Part shown: in pieces, positions 46,163-56,037 of the stretch
Layout of the letters: each line of letters begins with the position of its first letter
Position numbering within the stretch: position 1 is the stretch's first letter
DNA from: Pseudomonas silesiensis
GTDB taxonomy: Bacteria > Pseudomonadota > Gammaproteobacteria > Pseudomonadales > Pseudomonadaceae
Length of the DNA: 64,000 nucleotides
Assembly (NCBI RefSeq): GCF_001661075.1
Contig: NZ_CP014870.1
Location: 1,364,001 to 1,428,000 of the forward strand
Reading direction: 5' to 3'
Notes under the pieces: generated by a model
Seen by the model: only the letters and a program-made list of their open reading frames with translations
Told to the model about the DNA's origin: nothing
Database searches by the model: none
Made by a program: the position numbers and the translations under genes

Positions 46163-47643
46163 ACCTCAAAAAATGGAATGGGGCATTGCTGGTGGGAGTA
46201 TCGATGGCATTGGGTGTTGCCGGTGGTTACTGGTTCGCTCACCTGCGCACGAGCGGAGTACCAAGTACTGCTGCTGAGCAGAGCCTAAATTCCCCGGACG
46301 AACGCAAAGCCCTGTATTGGTACGACCCCATGTACCCGCAGCAAAAGTTCGATAAACCGGGTAAGTCCCCCTTCATGGACATGCAACTGATCCCCCAGTA
46401 CGCCGGCGGCGTCGGGGATCGTGCGACCGTCAGTATCGATCCGAGTCTGACCCAAAATCTCGGTCTGCGTTTTGCGACTGTCACTCGTGGAAATTTTGAG
46501 TCCAGCCTCGACGTGACAGGTGTCTTGGCGTTCAATGAACGGGATGTCGCCGTGATTCAGGCACGCACCGCAGGCTTTGTAGAACGGGTCTATGCCCATG
46601 CTCCAGGCGATGTGCTCAAAGCCAATGCGCCGTTGGCTGATATTCTGGTGCCAGAGTGGGCCGCCGCCCAGACAGAGTTCCTTGCACTCAAGCGCAACGG
46701 TGATGCCGACCTGTTGGCTGCGGCCCGCCAGCGACTGCGGCTCACTGGGATGCCGGCAACACTGATTACCCAGGTAGAGCGTGGCGGTAAGGTTCAACCT
46801 TACCTGACGCTCACCAGCCCCATCGGTGGTGTGCTGCAAGAATTGAGTGTTCGTACGGGGATGACCGTGGCGACTGGCGACACTCTGGCGCGCGTCAATG
46901 GCTTGAGCAGTGTCTGGCTAGCCGTGGCTGTTCCAGAATCGGACTCCGCAGCTATCACCGTGGGGCAGCCAGTCGAAGCGCGTCTGCCAGCTTTCCCTGG
47001 GACAATGCTCAATGGCAAGGTCAGCGCGATTTTGCCCGAGACCAATCCGGACAGTCGCACGCTTCGCGTGCGGGTGGAACTACCCAATTCGGACGGGCGC
47101 CTCAGACCGGGTTTGACGGCGCACGTACGCCTGAACAGCTCAACCGGGCAGAGTGTCTTGTGGGTGCCGAGCGAGGCGGTTATTCGTACTGGCCGACGTG
47201 CTCTGGTGATGCTCGCCGAAGACGCTGGCCGCTACCGTCCGGTTGAAGTGCAACTCGGCCAGGAAAGCGACGGCAAGACGGCGATAGTGAAAGGCCTGGA
47301 AGAAGGCCAGAAGGTGGTGACCTCTGGCCAGTTCCTGCTCGACTCGGAAGCTAGTCTCAAGGGCATCGTTGCAAGCTCGGAGAAAGAGTCGCTGCCCAGT
47401 GCGGCAGCCGCCAGTTTGCATGAGGCGGATGGGCAGATCGTTGAGATCAACGACAAAGAAGTCACGCTCGCCCATGGCCCCTTCAAGACGCTGGGCATGC
47501 CTGGCATGACGATGACGTTCCCTCTCGCCAGTCCGGCGCTGATGCAAGGCCTCAGTGCTGGTGACAAGGTTCGGGTCGCGGTGAGCCAGACCGATGATGG
47601 CTTGCGTGTCGAGCGCCTGAATAAATCGGGGAGCCAGCCATGA
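46159..47643 (+). CDS. cusB: CusB-like periplasmic adaptor with heavy-metal-binding and CusF-like domains
   Basis: Membrane-fusion protein, 494 aa. After the N-terminal membrane segment (residues 9-28) comes the heavy-metal-binding motif [20 protein letters not shown], then the lipoyl/hairpin/beta-barrel adaptor core, and at residues about 415-490 an added CusF-like domain ([26 protein letters not shown]). The fused CusF gives the adaptor its own Cu(I)/Ag(I) chaperone in addition to the separate one downstream. Confidence 0.92.
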   Translation: MNLKKWNGALLVGVSMALGVAGGYWFAHLRTSGVPSTAAEQSLNSPDERKALYWYDPMYPQQKFDKPGKSPFMDMQLIPQYAGGVGDRATVSIDPSLTQNLGLRFATVTRGNFESSLDVTGVLAFNERDVAVIQARTAGFVERVYAHAPGDVLKANAPLADILVPEWAAAQTEFLALKRNGDADLLAAARQRLRLTGMPATLITQVERGGKVQPYLTLTSPIGGVLQELSVRTGMTVATGDTLARVNGLSSVWLAVAVPESDSAAITVGQPVEARLPAFPGTMLNGKVSAILPETNPDSRTLRVRVELPNSDGRLRPGLTAHVRLNSSTGQSVLWVPSEAVIRTGRRALVMLAEDAGRYRPVEVQLGQESDGKTAIVKGLEEGQKVVTSGQFLLDSEASLKGIVASSEKESLPSAAAASLHEADGQIVEINDKEVTLAHGPFKTLGMPGMTMTFPLASPALMQGLSAGDKVRVAVSQTDDGLRVERLNKSGSQP

Positions 47644-50600
47644 TTGCAGCTCTCATTCGTTGGTCGGTGGCCAACCGATTCCTGGTGCTACTGGCGACAC
47701 TGTTCGTCACGGCTTGGGGTATTTGGTCGGTGCAGAGCACGCCCATCGATGCGTTGCCGGATCTCTCCGATGTTCAGGTGATCATCCGCACTACTTATCC
47801 AGGACAAGCGCCGCAGATTGTCGAGAATCAGGTGACCTATCCGTTGGCCACCACCATGCTCTCAGTACCAGGGGCCAAGACCGTGCGTGGTTATTCCTTC
47901 TTTGGGGATAGCTTCGTTTACGTGCTGTTCGAAGACGGCACTGACTTGTACTGGGCCCGCTCGCGGGTGTTGGAATACCTGAGCCAAATACAAAGCCGGT
48001 TGCCGGCCAGCGCCAAACCGGCGTTGGGGCCGGATGCGACAGGGGTGGGTTGGATCTACCAGTACGCACTGGTGGATCGCAGTGGCGGTCACGATTTAGC
48101 CCAGCTTCGAGCACTTCAGGACTGGTTCCTCAAGTTCGAACTCAAGACCCTGCCCAACGTTGCAGAAGTGGCTACGGTGGGAGGCATGGTCAAGCAATAC
48201 CAGGTGCAGCTTGATCCGCTCAAACTGGCCAGCCTTGGCATCACCCAGACTGAGGTGACCGACGCTATCGGCAAGGCCAATCAGGAAACGGGTGGTGCAG
48301 TGCTGGAGATGGCGGAGACCGAGTTCATTGTGCGGGCTTCCGGCTACCTGAAGACGCTCAATGACTTTCGGGCGATCCCGCTGAAGCTGGGCTCGAGCGG
48401 TGTGCCGGTGACTCTTGGTGATGTCGCCACGATCCAACTGGGGCCGGAAATGCGGCGTGGCATCACCGAACTCGACGGTGAGGGCGAGACTGTCGGCGGC
48501 GTGGTTATTTTGCGCAGCGGCAAGAATGCTCGCGAGACCATTGCTGCGGTCAAGAGCAAACTCGACGAGCTGAAAAGCAATTTGCCGGCTGGGGTTGAAA
48601 TCGTCACCACCTACGACCGAAGCAAGCTGATCGACCGCGCTGTGGAAAATCTCAGCCACAAGCTTATCGAAGAGTTCATCGTTGTCGCGTTGGTTTGTGG
48701 GATCTTCCTCTGGCACTTACGCTCGTCGCTGGTGGCGATCATCTCCTTGCCGGTGGGGGTGTTGATTGCCTTCATCGTCATGCGTTACCAAGGCATCAAC
48801 GCCAATATCATGTCTTTGGGCGGGATTGCCATCGCCATTGGCGCGATGGTCGATGCCGCCGTCGTGATGATTGAGAACGCCCACAAGAAGGTTGAGGCCT
48901 GGCACGCAGCCAATCCTGGGGAGGAACTGAAAGGTGAGCATCATTGGCACGTGATGACTGAAGCGGCAGCGGAGGTAGGCCCAGCACTGTTCTTCTGTTT
49001 GTTGATCATCACCCTGTCGTTCATTCCGGTTTTTACCCTGGGAGCACAGGAAGGGCGATTGTTCGGCCCACTGGCTTTCACCAAGACCTACGCCATGGCC
49101 GCAGCGGCGGGATTGTCAGTGACCTTGGTGCCAGTGCTGATGGGCTACTGGATTCGAGGACGAATCCCCAGTGAGCAACAGAACCCGTTGAACCGGTGGT
49201 TGATTCGGATCTATCAGCCAGCCCTGGACGCAGTCTTACGTCGACCAAAGATCACGCTGCTGGTGGCGCTATTGGTTTGCGTCAGTGCCCTATGGCCAAT
49301 GTCGCGCTTGGGTGGAGAATTTCTTCCGCCGTTGGATGAGGGCGACCTGCTCTATATGCCTTCTGCTCTGCCGGGATTGTCGGCGCAGAAAGCGGCGCAA
49401 TTGCTGCAACAGACCGACCGCCTGATCAAGACCGTTCCAGAGGTTGAGCACGTCTTTGGTAAAGCAGGCCGTGCCGAAACCGCAACCGACCCGGCACCGC
49501 TGGAGATGTTCGAAACCACCATTCAATTCAAGCCGCACGAGCAGTGGCGTCTGGGCATGACCCAGGAAAAATTGGTGGAAGAACTTGATCGCGTGGTACG
49601 AGTCCCTGGACTAACCAATATCTGGATACCGCCGATACGAAACCGAATCGATATGCTGGCGACAGGTATAAAGAGCCCAATCGGAGTGAAAGTTGCCGGC
49701 ACCAACCTGACGGAGATCGATGCCGCGACTCAGGCAGTCGAGCGAGTGGCCAAGGACGTGCCCGGTGTCAGCTCAGCTCTGGCCGAGCGACTGACCGGTG
49801 GCCGCTATATCGATGTAGATATCGACCGCAAGGCCGCCGCCCGCTACGGACTGAATATCGCTGATGTGCAGTCCATTGTGGCTGGTGCTATCGGCGGTGA
49901 AAACGTCGGGGAGACCATTGAAGGGCTTGCACGCTTCCCGATAAACGTCCGTTACCCTCGTGAGTGGCGAGACTCGCTCGGCGCCTTGGAGCAGTTGCCA
50001 ATCTACACCCCGCTAGGCAGCCAGATTACCCTTGGCACTGTGGCGAAGATCAAGGTCAGCGACGGGCCGCCGATGCTCAAGAGCGAGAACGCACGGCCTT
50101 CAGGCTGGGTGTACATCGATGTGCGTGGTCGGGACATTGCATCGGTGGTCGCCGATCTACGCCGGGTCGTCAATGAGCAGGTCAAGTTGCAGCCCGGTAT
50201 GAGCCTTAGTTACTCAGGACAGTTCGAGTTTCTCGAAAGGGCCAACGCACGACTCAAACTGGTGGTGCCTGCCACGCTACTGATCATCTTCGTGTTGCTC
50301 TACCTGACTTTTGCCCGATTCGATGAGGCCTTGCTGATCATGGCCACATTGCCATTCGCACTGACTGGGGGGGCATGGTTTCTCTATCTTTTGGGCTTCA
50401 ACCTTTCGGTCGCGACCGGGGTGGGTTTTATCGCCTTAGCCGGGGTTTCTGCCGAATTCGGCGTGATCATGTTGCTCTACCTGAAAAACGCCTGGGCCGA
50501 GCGTGAAGACCTCGGCGACAGCACTGAGCGCGGGTTGGTGGCGGCAATTCGTGAAGGCGCTGTGCAGCGCGTTCGACCCAAGGCCATGACCGTGGCCGTG

Positions 50601-50798
50601 ATCATTGCCGGTCTGTTACCCATCCTGTTAGGCAGCGGCACCGGCAGCGAAGTCATGAGCCGCATCGCCGCGCCCATGGTCGGCGGTATGGTCACGGCAC
50701 CCTTGCTTTCCCTGTTTGTCATTCCGGCAGCCTATCGCCTGATGCGTCGTCGGCACCTCTCCGTTAAAACCGTCAAACCTGAAGGAAATGTCGTATGA
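47640..50798 (+). CDS. cusA: CusA-like heavy-metal RND efflux pump
   Basis: Proton-driven transporter, 1052 aa with 12 helices and two large periplasmic loops. The helix-4 signature [21 protein letters not shown] is that of the Cu/Ag (HME4) group, unlike the CzcA type at 62318. Met-rich path residues fit Cu(I)/Ag(I). Coupled by four-base overlaps to cusB and cusF. Confidence 0.95.
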   Translation: MIAALIRWSVANRFLVLLATLFVTAWGIWSVQSTPIDALPDLSDVQVIIRTTYPGQAPQIVENQVTYPLATTMLSVPGAKTVRGYSFFGDSFVYVLFEDGTDLYWARSRVLEYLSQIQSRLPASAKPALGPDATGVGWIYQYALVDRSGGHDLAQLRALQDWFLKFELKTLPNVAEVATVGGMVKQYQVQLDPLKLASLGITQTEVTDAIGKANQETGGAVLEMAETEFIVRASGYLKTLNDFRAIPLKLGSSGVPVTLGDVATIQLGPEMRRGITELDGEGETVGGVVILRSGKNARETIAAVKSKLDELKSNLPAGVEIVTTYDRSKLIDRAVENLSHKLIEEFIVVALVCGIFLWHLRSSLVAIISLPVGVLIAFIVMRYQGINANIMSLGGIAIAIGAMVDAAVVMIENAHKKVEAWHAANPGEELKGEHHWHVMTEAAAEVGPALFFCLLIITLSFIPVFTLGAQEGRLFGPLAFTKTYAMAAAAGLSVTLVPVLMGYWIRGRIPSEQQNPLNRWLIRIYQPALDAVLRRPKITLLVALLVCVSALWPMSRLGGEFLPPLDEGDLLYMPSALPGLSAQKAAQLLQQTDRLIKTVPEVEHVFGKAGRAETATDPAPLEMFETTIQFKPHEQWRLGMTQEKLVEELDRVVRVPGLTNIWIPPIRNRIDMLATGIKSPIGVKVAGTNLTEIDAATQAVERVAKDVPGVSSALAERLTGGRYIDVDIDRKAAARYGLNIADVQSIVAGAIGGENVGETIEGLARFPINVRYPREWRDSLGALEQLPIYTPLGSQITLGTVAKIKVSDGPPMLKSENARPSGWVYIDVRGRDIASVVADLRRVVNEQVKLQPGMSLSYSGQFEFLERANARLKLVVPATLLIIFVLLYLTFARFDEALLIMATLPFALTGGAWFLYLLGFNLSVATGVGFIALAGVSAEFGVIMLLYLKNAWAEREDLGDSTERGLVAAIREGAVQRVRPKAMTVAVIIAGLLPILLGSGTGSEVMSRIAAPMVGGMVTAPLLSLFVIPAAYRLMRRRHLSVKTVKPEGNVV

Positions 50799-51145
50799 AA
50801 CTGACCCTGATTGCAGCTGCAAGCACCGTATTCGCGCTATCAATTTCTGCCCATGCGGAGGACATGCCGGGCATGAAAATGGACGGTATGGAGGGCATGC
50901 AGATGGAGCAGAAAACAAAACAGGCTCAAGTCGCAAACACCGAGGGAACGATCAAGGCTATTGATTCTAAGAAGCATACGGTGACCATCTCCCACGGAGC
51001 TGTTCCAGCCGTGCAATGGCCGCCGATGACCATGGCTTTTTCGATAACGGAGGATCAGCTGACAGGGCTGGCGGTCGGAGACCGTGTCTCGTTTTCCTTT
51101 CGGCTAGAGGGTGGCAAAGCCGCAATCGTTTCCATTAAAAAATAA
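50795..51145 (+). CDS. cusF: CusF-like periplasmic copper chaperone
   Basis: 116 aa. Signal peptide ends AHA; the mature start is Met-rich ([15 protein letters not shown]), then the small OB-fold with [13 protein letters not shown] (the Trp and two Met that bind Cu(I)) and GDRVSFSF. Delivers Cu(I) or Ag(I) to CusB. Last gene of the operon. Confidence 0.93.
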   Translation: MKLTLIAAASTVFALSISAHAEDMPGMKMDGMEGMQMEQKTKQAQVANTEGTIKAIDSKKHTVTISHGAVPAVQWPPMTMAFSITEDQLTGLAVGDRVSFSFRLEGGKAAIVSIKK

Positions 51146-51164
51146 GACTGTAACGATGAGAATT

Positions 51165-51187
51165 GCCGGCACGCTCTATCGTGCCGG
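51165..51187 (+). terminator. Hairpin after cusF
   Basis: CCGGCACG / CGTGCCGG around CTCTAT, 19 bases after the stop. Only a weak T-rich tail (TTGTCTTCC) follows, so termination strength is uncertain. Confidence 0.65.
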
Positions 51188-51219
51188 TTGTCTTCCTAAA
51201 CCACCCCCGCCTCATCAAC

Positions 51220-51402
51220 CTACTGCGAGCTTAGCCAAGCTTCCATTTTCTGTAGCCTACCTAGCTCGAAAAGCTTGGATTTTCCCCAATCCAACATCGC
51301 AAGCAACCGCTGTCTTTCGGCTTTAGAAGGAAACCACTCATCGATCTTAACATTGCAGCGCAGGGCCTCGCTCAATGTACAAATTACCCAGTGCCGACCT
51401 AA
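51220..51402 (-). CDS. Possible small protein or gene fragment downstream of merR
   Basis: Open frame of about 60 codons overlapping the merR stop by a few bases, ending FELGRLQKMEAWLSSQ. It has a codon pattern and amphipathic composition (DEWFPSKAERQRLLAML) like real coding DNA but only a possible TTG start. Not recognised. It accounts for most of the gap between cusF and merR. Confidence 0.3.
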   Translation of the reverse strand, partial: LGRHWVICTLSEALRCNVKIDEWFPSKAERQRLLAMLDWGKSKLFELGRLQKMEAWLSSQ

Positions 51403-51806
51403 TCACGTGTCGACAACGATTCAATAATGCGGCATTGCTCGATTACTCCACCCTGACAACATAGATTCAAGCGCTGCAACTCCGCTTCAAGGCCTCGCAA
51501 GTCGCGAATACGTATTCTCACCTGTTCCAATTGAGCTTCGACCTTTGCGTCTACCCCTGCGCAGGAAGCATCACGTCGATCAGCAAAACCCAGTAATTCA
51601 CGAATGTCATCCAGGCTGAATCCGAGCGAACGACTACGGCGGATGAACAGCAGGCGGTCACGCTCCTCATTCGTGTAATAGCGGTAGCCCGATGGCGATC
51701 TCCCGGCAGAAGGCAACAGCCCCAGCTGTTCGTAGTACCGGATGGTTACCGCTTTGGTATCGGTGGTTTTCGCCAAGGCGCCAATCGTGTAAGTGGCCGC
51801 ATTCAT
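51399..51806 (-). CDS. MerR-family regulator, divergent from dsbB-dsbA
   Basis: 135 aa from ATG 51806 with HTH YTIGALAKTTDTKAVTIRYYEQLGLL. Cys82, Cys116, Cys117 and Cys125 are close to the Hg ligands of MerR (82, 117, 126), so a thiophilic metal is the likely signal. Its promoter partner lies at 51812-51842 and faces dsbB. Confidence 0.88.
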   Translation of the reverse strand: MNAATYTIGALAKTTDTKAVTIRYYEQLGLLPSAGRSPSGYRYYTNEERDRLLFIRRSRSLGFSLDDIRELLGFADRRDASCAGVDAKVEAQLEQVRIRIRDLRGLEAELQRLNLCCQGGVIEQCRIIESLSTRD

Positions 51807-51811
51807 TTCGC

Positions 51812-51842
51812 TTGACCTTATAGTCGCTAGAACCTTTATTCT
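51812..51842 (+). promoter_or_regulatory. MerR-type promoter for dsbB-dsbA
   Basis: TTGACC (51812-51817), 19-base spacer with imperfect dyad around TATAG-TCG-CTAGA, then TATTCT (51837-51842). Over-long spacer as in MerR-regulated promoters; divergent merR starts six bases away. Confidence 0.75.
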
Positions 51843-51910
51843 ACTCACATCGGTCGATTAGAAAATCCGCGTGTGTATGTGCCTCATCTACAAGGAAGGG
51901 CTTTAACTTC

Positions 51911-52351
51911 ATGCAAACCACACACCCACAAGCTCAATCCCAAGGTTGGGCATTACTGCTTTGGGCATGGCTGATTGCACTGGTTTCCACCATTGCCGTG
52001 CTGTTCGTTGGTGAAGTCATGGGACAGGAACCTTGTGTACTTTGCTGGTTTCAGCGTGCCTTCATGTTTCCCCTGGTGCTTGTACTGGGTGTCGCTTGTT
52101 GCGTGTCGGACATGGGCGCCTGGCGTTACGCATTGCCTTTGGCCGTTACGGGCTGGTTGATCGCCCTGTATCACAACCTGCTTTATTTCGGATTGATCCC
52201 CGAAAGCATCAAACCCTGTGGTGCCGGCCCGTCCTGCTCTGGCGATGACATGACCATCCTCGGTGGCGTGCCGTTGCCTTTGTTATCGCTGGGTGTATTC
52301 AGCCTCCTGATCATTCTTCTTGTTCTTATCCGCCGGAGATTCAACCAATGA
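51911..52351 (+). CDS. DsbB/BdbC-like disulfide oxidoreductase
   Basis: 146 aa inner-membrane protein with four helices that reoxidises the partner DsbA and passes electrons to quinone. Active pairs Cys42-Cys45 (PCVLCW) and Cys103-Cys109 (PCGAGPSC). Four-base overlap with the thioredoxin-fold partner. A distinct copy from any core DsbB, under MerR control. Confidence 0.9.
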   Translation: MQTTHPQAQSQGWALLLWAWLIALVSTIAVLFVGEVMGQEPCVLCWFQRAFMFPLVLVLGVACCVSDMGAWRYALPLAVTGWLIALYHNLLYFGLIPESIKPCGAGPSCSGDDMTILGGVPLPLLSLGVFSLLIILLVLIRRRFNQ

Positions 52352-52992
52352 GCCGACGCACACTCGTCCTCGCCATCAGTGTCCTGACAGTGATCGGCTT
52401 TGCGGTCGCTGCATTTTTTTATGAACGAGCCTCCACGGTGCCTCAAGCGACCGCGCCCGTGCAGGAAATCGGCGCGCTGGTGCGTTTCAATTCGCCAAGC
52501 TTTGGCCCTGCCAAGGCACCGGTCACGATTGTCGAGTTCTTCGACCCGTCGTGTGAGAGTTGCCGCGCCTTTTATCCCATTGTGAAAAAAATGATGTCCC
52601 AGCACCCGGCAGATGTTCGTCTGGTGCTACGTTATGTCCGGCTTCACGCCGGTTCTGAAGAGGCCATCCGCATTCTGGAAACTGCGCGCAAACAGGGCGT
52701 GTTTGTACCAGTACTTGAAGCTGTGCTTGAGGCTCAGCCGCAATGGCATGGCGACGCAAAGGCTACGGCGGCTTGGGACGCAGCGGGTCAGGCAGGCCTG
52801 GACGTGGCCAAGGCTCGCGAGGACATGATGTCTGCTGAGATCACGGCGACCATTGAACGAGACGCTGCCGATGCGAAAAAGGTAGGCGTCAGCGGAACAC
52901 CGACTTTCTTCGTCAACGGTAAACCGCTCACCAACTTCGGTGCCCAGCCGCTCTATGACCTGATCTGGAGCGAGATCAACCAGTCGCGATAA
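52348..52992 (+). CDS. DsbA/DsbG-like thiol oxidoreductase, exported
   Basis: 214 aa with an N-terminal membrane or signal segment (residues 5-25), thioredoxin fold with FFDPSCESCRAFYP (Cys69, Cys72), an inserted helical domain and the cis-Pro loop SGTPTFFVNGK. CESC is unlike the CPHC of DsbA, so its redox potential may differ. Works with the adjacent DsbB to form disulfides in the periplasm. Confidence 0.88.
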   Translation: MSRRTLVLAISVLTVIGFAVAAFFYERASTVPQATAPVQEIGALVRFNSPSFGPAKAPVTIVEFFDPSCESCRAFYPIVKKMMSQHPADVRLVLRYVRLHAGSEEAIRILETARKQGVFVPVLEAVLEAQPQWHGDAKATAAWDAAGQAGLDVAKAREDMMSAEITATIERDAADAKKVGVSGTPTFFVNGKPLTNFGAQPLYDLIWSEINQSR

Positions 52993-53039
52993 ACAAGATT
53001 AGCGATGCTGAAAACGGGTCAACGATCTTCATGATTCGC

Positions 53040-53070
53040 TTGACCCTATAGTGGCTATAAGGTGTTCACT
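53040..53070 (+). promoter_or_regulatory. CadR-type promoter for cadA
   Basis: TTGACC (53040-53045), 19-base spacer carrying the dyad ACCCTATAGTGGCTATAAGGT (53043-53063), then TTCACT (53065-53070). cadA begins at 53100. The cadR gene that normally sits divergent to this promoter is not here. Confidence 0.85.
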
Positions 53071-53099
53071 CTTCGCCATATCCTGCCGGGAGTGCCCTC

Positions 53100-55625
53100 A
53101 TGAAAAGCTGTTGCGGTGACAAACAAACACCTGGAACACAGGCCGTCGTCGAAGTGTTTGATCCATCCGCAAGCTCGGGTTGCTGCGCCCCTGCTGCAAC
53201 GACCTGCGATTCAGGCGCGGCGAAAGCTCAGTCGGCTGACAGCTGTTGTGCCCCGAAAGCCACAAACGTGAATCCAGAACCCTCCAAGGCAGAAGGCGCG
53301 GGTTGCTGCGCGCCTGCTCCGGACGGTGGCAAATCATGCTGCGCTGCTACAGCTGCGCCGTCTATCCTGTACAACCTGGCTGAACCGAGCAAACCTGCCG
53401 CTGCGGTCGACAACGCTCTTTTTACCGAAGTGGCCAGCCCTCCATCAGACCCGAAATCTTGTTCACCAGAAGCTCATCAAACGGGTGCCAGCGACGGTGC
53501 ACGCTTCAGCAGTTTCCGCATCGGACAGATGTGCTGTCCCTCCGAGCAAACCATGATCGAGGGCAAGCTCGCTCGAATGAGCGGGATACAAAAACTCGAA
53601 TTCAACATGATGAACCGCACACTGGGTGTGTGGCACGAGTTGCCGGATACCTTGGGTATCGAAGCAGCAGTGCTGTCGCTCGGCATGCACGCGGAGCCAT
53701 TGACGGCTAAGAGCAAGGCACCTGACGCCAATGCAGGGCAAACCGAGTCACAAGCTAAACCCGTGCCTAAAAGTAGTTGGTGGCCGTTGGTGCTGTCCGG
53801 TGTTGCTGCGGCGGGCGCGGAAGTCCTGCATTACACCCAGGCGGCGCCGGAATGGGTGGTTGCCGTCATAGCCTTGTTTGCCATCGCCCTCTGTGGGCCG
53901 ACGACCTATAAGAAAGGCTGGATTTCACTCAAACATCTAAATCTGAACATCAATGCGTTGATGAGTATTGCAGTGACTGGCGCCGTGTTGATCGGGCAGT
54001 GGCCAGAAGCGGCGATGGTCATGGTGCTGTTCACCATTGCGGAAATGGTCGAGGCGAAGTCGCTGGATCGTGCACGTAACGCCATCAAGGGGCTGCTGGA
54101 TCTGACTCCGGAACGCGCCACTGTCCGCCACTCCGACGGTTCCTGGCTGGAAGTCGATGTGAAGACGGTCGGGATCGGAGCGCTGGTTCGGGTGCGTCCT
54201 GGTGAGCGTATCGGCCTGGATGGTGACGTCGCTTCCGGCACGTCTACCGTCAACCAGGCCCCCATCACGGGTGAGAGCCTGCCCATCGAGAAGTCGGTTG
54301 ATGATCCTGTGTATGCCGGCTCCATCAATGAATCGGGCTCCTTTGAGTACCGTGTAACCGCCGAGGCCAACAACACGACGCTGGCCCGAATCATTCACGC
54401 CGTTGAAGAAGCGCAAAGTTCGCGGGCACCCACCCAGCGATTCGTCGACAAGTTCGCCAAGGTTTACACGCCGGCAGTGTTCTTCTTCGCCTTGGCCATT
54501 GCGGTGTTACCGCCTTTGCTCATGGGTGGAGTATGGACTGACTGGATTTATCGCGCCTTGGTGCTTCTGGTTGTTGCTTGCCCCTGCGCACTGGTCATTT
54601 CCACGCCGGTATCCATCGTCAGCGGGCTGGCGGCGGCGGCTCGCAAAGGCATTTTGGTTAAGGGCGGTGTCTACCTGGAGATTGGCGCCAAGCTGAGCTT
54701 TGTCGCGCTGGATAAAACCGGAACCATCACCCACGGCAAGCCGGTTCAAACCGACTACCTGCCCCTGGCCAAGACTTCAGATGTAGCGCCTCAATTGCTC
54801 GCCGCCAGTCTGGGGGCTCGCTCGGATCACCCGGTCTCACAGGCAATCGCCAGGCATGAGGGGCTGGGAGCCACAATGCTGAAACAGGTCGAGAGCTTCG
54901 AGGCCATTCCCGGTCGTGGGGTGAAGGGCTTGATCGATGGAAAGCTTTATTACCTTGGAAACCACCGTTTGATCGCAGAGCTGGGGCTGGGTACGCCAGA
55001 GCTGGACACGTCTCTGAACCGATTGGAGCGTCAGGGAAAAACGGTCGTGGCGTTGACCAGCTCCACGCAAGCATTTGCTCTGTTTGCCGTGGCCGATACC
55101 GTAAAGGATTCAAGCCAGCTCGCGATCAAGGAACTGCACAAGTTAGGCATCAAGACCATGATGCTGACCGGTGACAACGCGCACACGGCTGAAGCCATTG
55201 CTCAGCGCGTTGGTATTGATGAGCCGCGAGGCAACTTGCTGCCTGCCGACAAGCTGGCGGCCATCGCTGAGTTGCAAAGCCGCAACCACGTGGTGGGGAT
55301 GGTGGGTGATGGAATAAACGATGCGCCGGCTCTCGCCAAGTCCCAGATTGGCTTCGCCATGGCTGGGGCTGGTACGGGAACCGCCATCGAAACGGCTGAC
55401 GTTGCGTTGATGGATGATGACCTGCGCAAGATCCCGGCCTTTGTTCGCCTGTCACGGCAGACCGCGCTGATCCTCAAACAAAATATCGTGTTCGCCCTCG
55501 GCATCAAGGCGATATTCCTGATGTTCACCTTGATGGGGGTCGCCACCATGTGGATGGCGGTGTTTGCAGATGTCGGCGTCAGCCTCCTGGTAGTGCTCAA
55601 TGGGCTGCGCTTGCTGAAAAAATAG
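53100..55625 (+). CDS. cadA: CadA-type P1B ATPase (Cd/Zn/Pb export) with Cys-pair-rich N-terminus
   Basis: Heavy-metal ATPase, 841 aa. The first 90 residues have at least five CC pairs (KSCCG, SGCCAP, DSCCAP, AGCCAP, KSCCAA) in low-complexity sequence, followed by a degenerate HMA domain with GQMCCPSE. Core motifs in order: TGES, ACPCAL (metal site), DKTGTIT (phosphorylation), SDHPVSQ, GDGINDAPALA. Exports divalent soft metals to the periplasm, from where Czc can remove them. Confidence 0.93.
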   Translation: MKSCCGDKQTPGTQAVVEVFDPSASSGCCAPAATTCDSGAAKAQSADSCCAPKATNVNPEPSKAEGAGCCAPAPDGGKSCCAATAAPSILYNLAEPSKPAAAVDNALFTEVASPPSDPKSCSPEAHQTGASDGARFSSFRIGQMCCPSEQTMIEGKLARMSGIQKLEFNMMNRTLGVWHELPDTLGIEAAVLSLGMHAEPLTAKSKAPDANAGQTESQAKPVPKSSWWPLVLSGVAAAGAEVLHYTQAAPEWVVAVIALFAIALCGPTTYKKGWISLKHLNLNINALMSIAVTGAVLIGQWPEAAMVMVLFTIAEMVEAKSLDRARNAIKGLLDLTPERATVRHSDGSWLEVDVKTVGIGALVRVRPGERIGLDGDVASGTSTVNQAPITGESLPIEKSVDDPVYAGSINESGSFEYRVTAEANNTTLARIIHAVEEAQSSRAPTQRFVDKFAKVYTPAVFFFALAIAVLPPLLMGGVWTDWIYRALVLLVVACPCALVISTPVSIVSGLAAAARKGILVKGGVYLEIGAKLSFVALDKTGTITHGKPVQTDYLPLAKTSDVAPQLLAASLGARSDHPVSQAIARHEGLGATMLKQVESFEAIPGRGVKGLIDGKLYYLGNHRLIAELGLGTPELDTSLNRLERQGKTVVALTSSTQAFALFAVADTVKDSSQLAIKELHKLGIKTMMLTGDNAHTAEAIAQRVGIDEPRGNLLPADKLAAIAELQSRNHVVGMVGDGINDAPALAKSQIGFAMAGAGTGTAIETADVALMDDDLRKIPAFVRLSRQTALILKQNIVFALGIKAIFLMFTLMGVATMWMAVFADVGVSLLVVLNGLRLLKK

Positions 55626-55639
55626 TCCGGAGATTCAGC

Positions 55640-55981
55640 ATGAAAGAGTTGTTGCATCGTGCAATTCTTGAGGGCTTCGGCGAAGCTCGTATCGCGATTC
55701 GGTGTCGAGATTTTGAGAGCGCCTACTATTGGCTAGAGCGTACCCACATCCTGGCGCAGCGCCATCCGCTGCTACATGCGAAATCTCACGTCTTGATGTT
55801 GTTCGTGGGCATCAGAGCACAAGACCCCCGGGAGGTCTTTGGACAAATACCACGTGTTATTGCTGCACTGCTATTTTCTAGGTTATGGGTGCCTCGTGGG
55901 AACACCGGTCGCGCCCGAATCAACGCTTTTCAGGTGATGCCTCTCTCTCCGGAACTAGAATCTCTTCTTGACGAAGAGTGA
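55640..55981 (+). CDS. DUF3703 family protein
   Basis: 113 aa from ATG 55640. WLERTHILAQRHPLLHAKSHVLML is the pattern of DUF3703, small proteins repeatedly found beside CadA/CzcD genes; the conserved His residues suggest metal or membrane contact but no function is known. Fifteen bases after cadA, probably same transcript. Confidence 0.75.
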   Translation: MKELLHRAILEGFGEARIAIRCRDFESAYYWLERTHILAQRHPLLHAKSHVLMLFVGIRAQDPREVFGQIPRVIAALLFSRLWVPRGNTGRARINAFQVMPLSPELESLLDEE

Positions 55982-56037
55982 CCCGCAGACAGTTCTCTGA
56001 GTAGCCACCACATCTTTACATTCACATGGAGAGTCAT

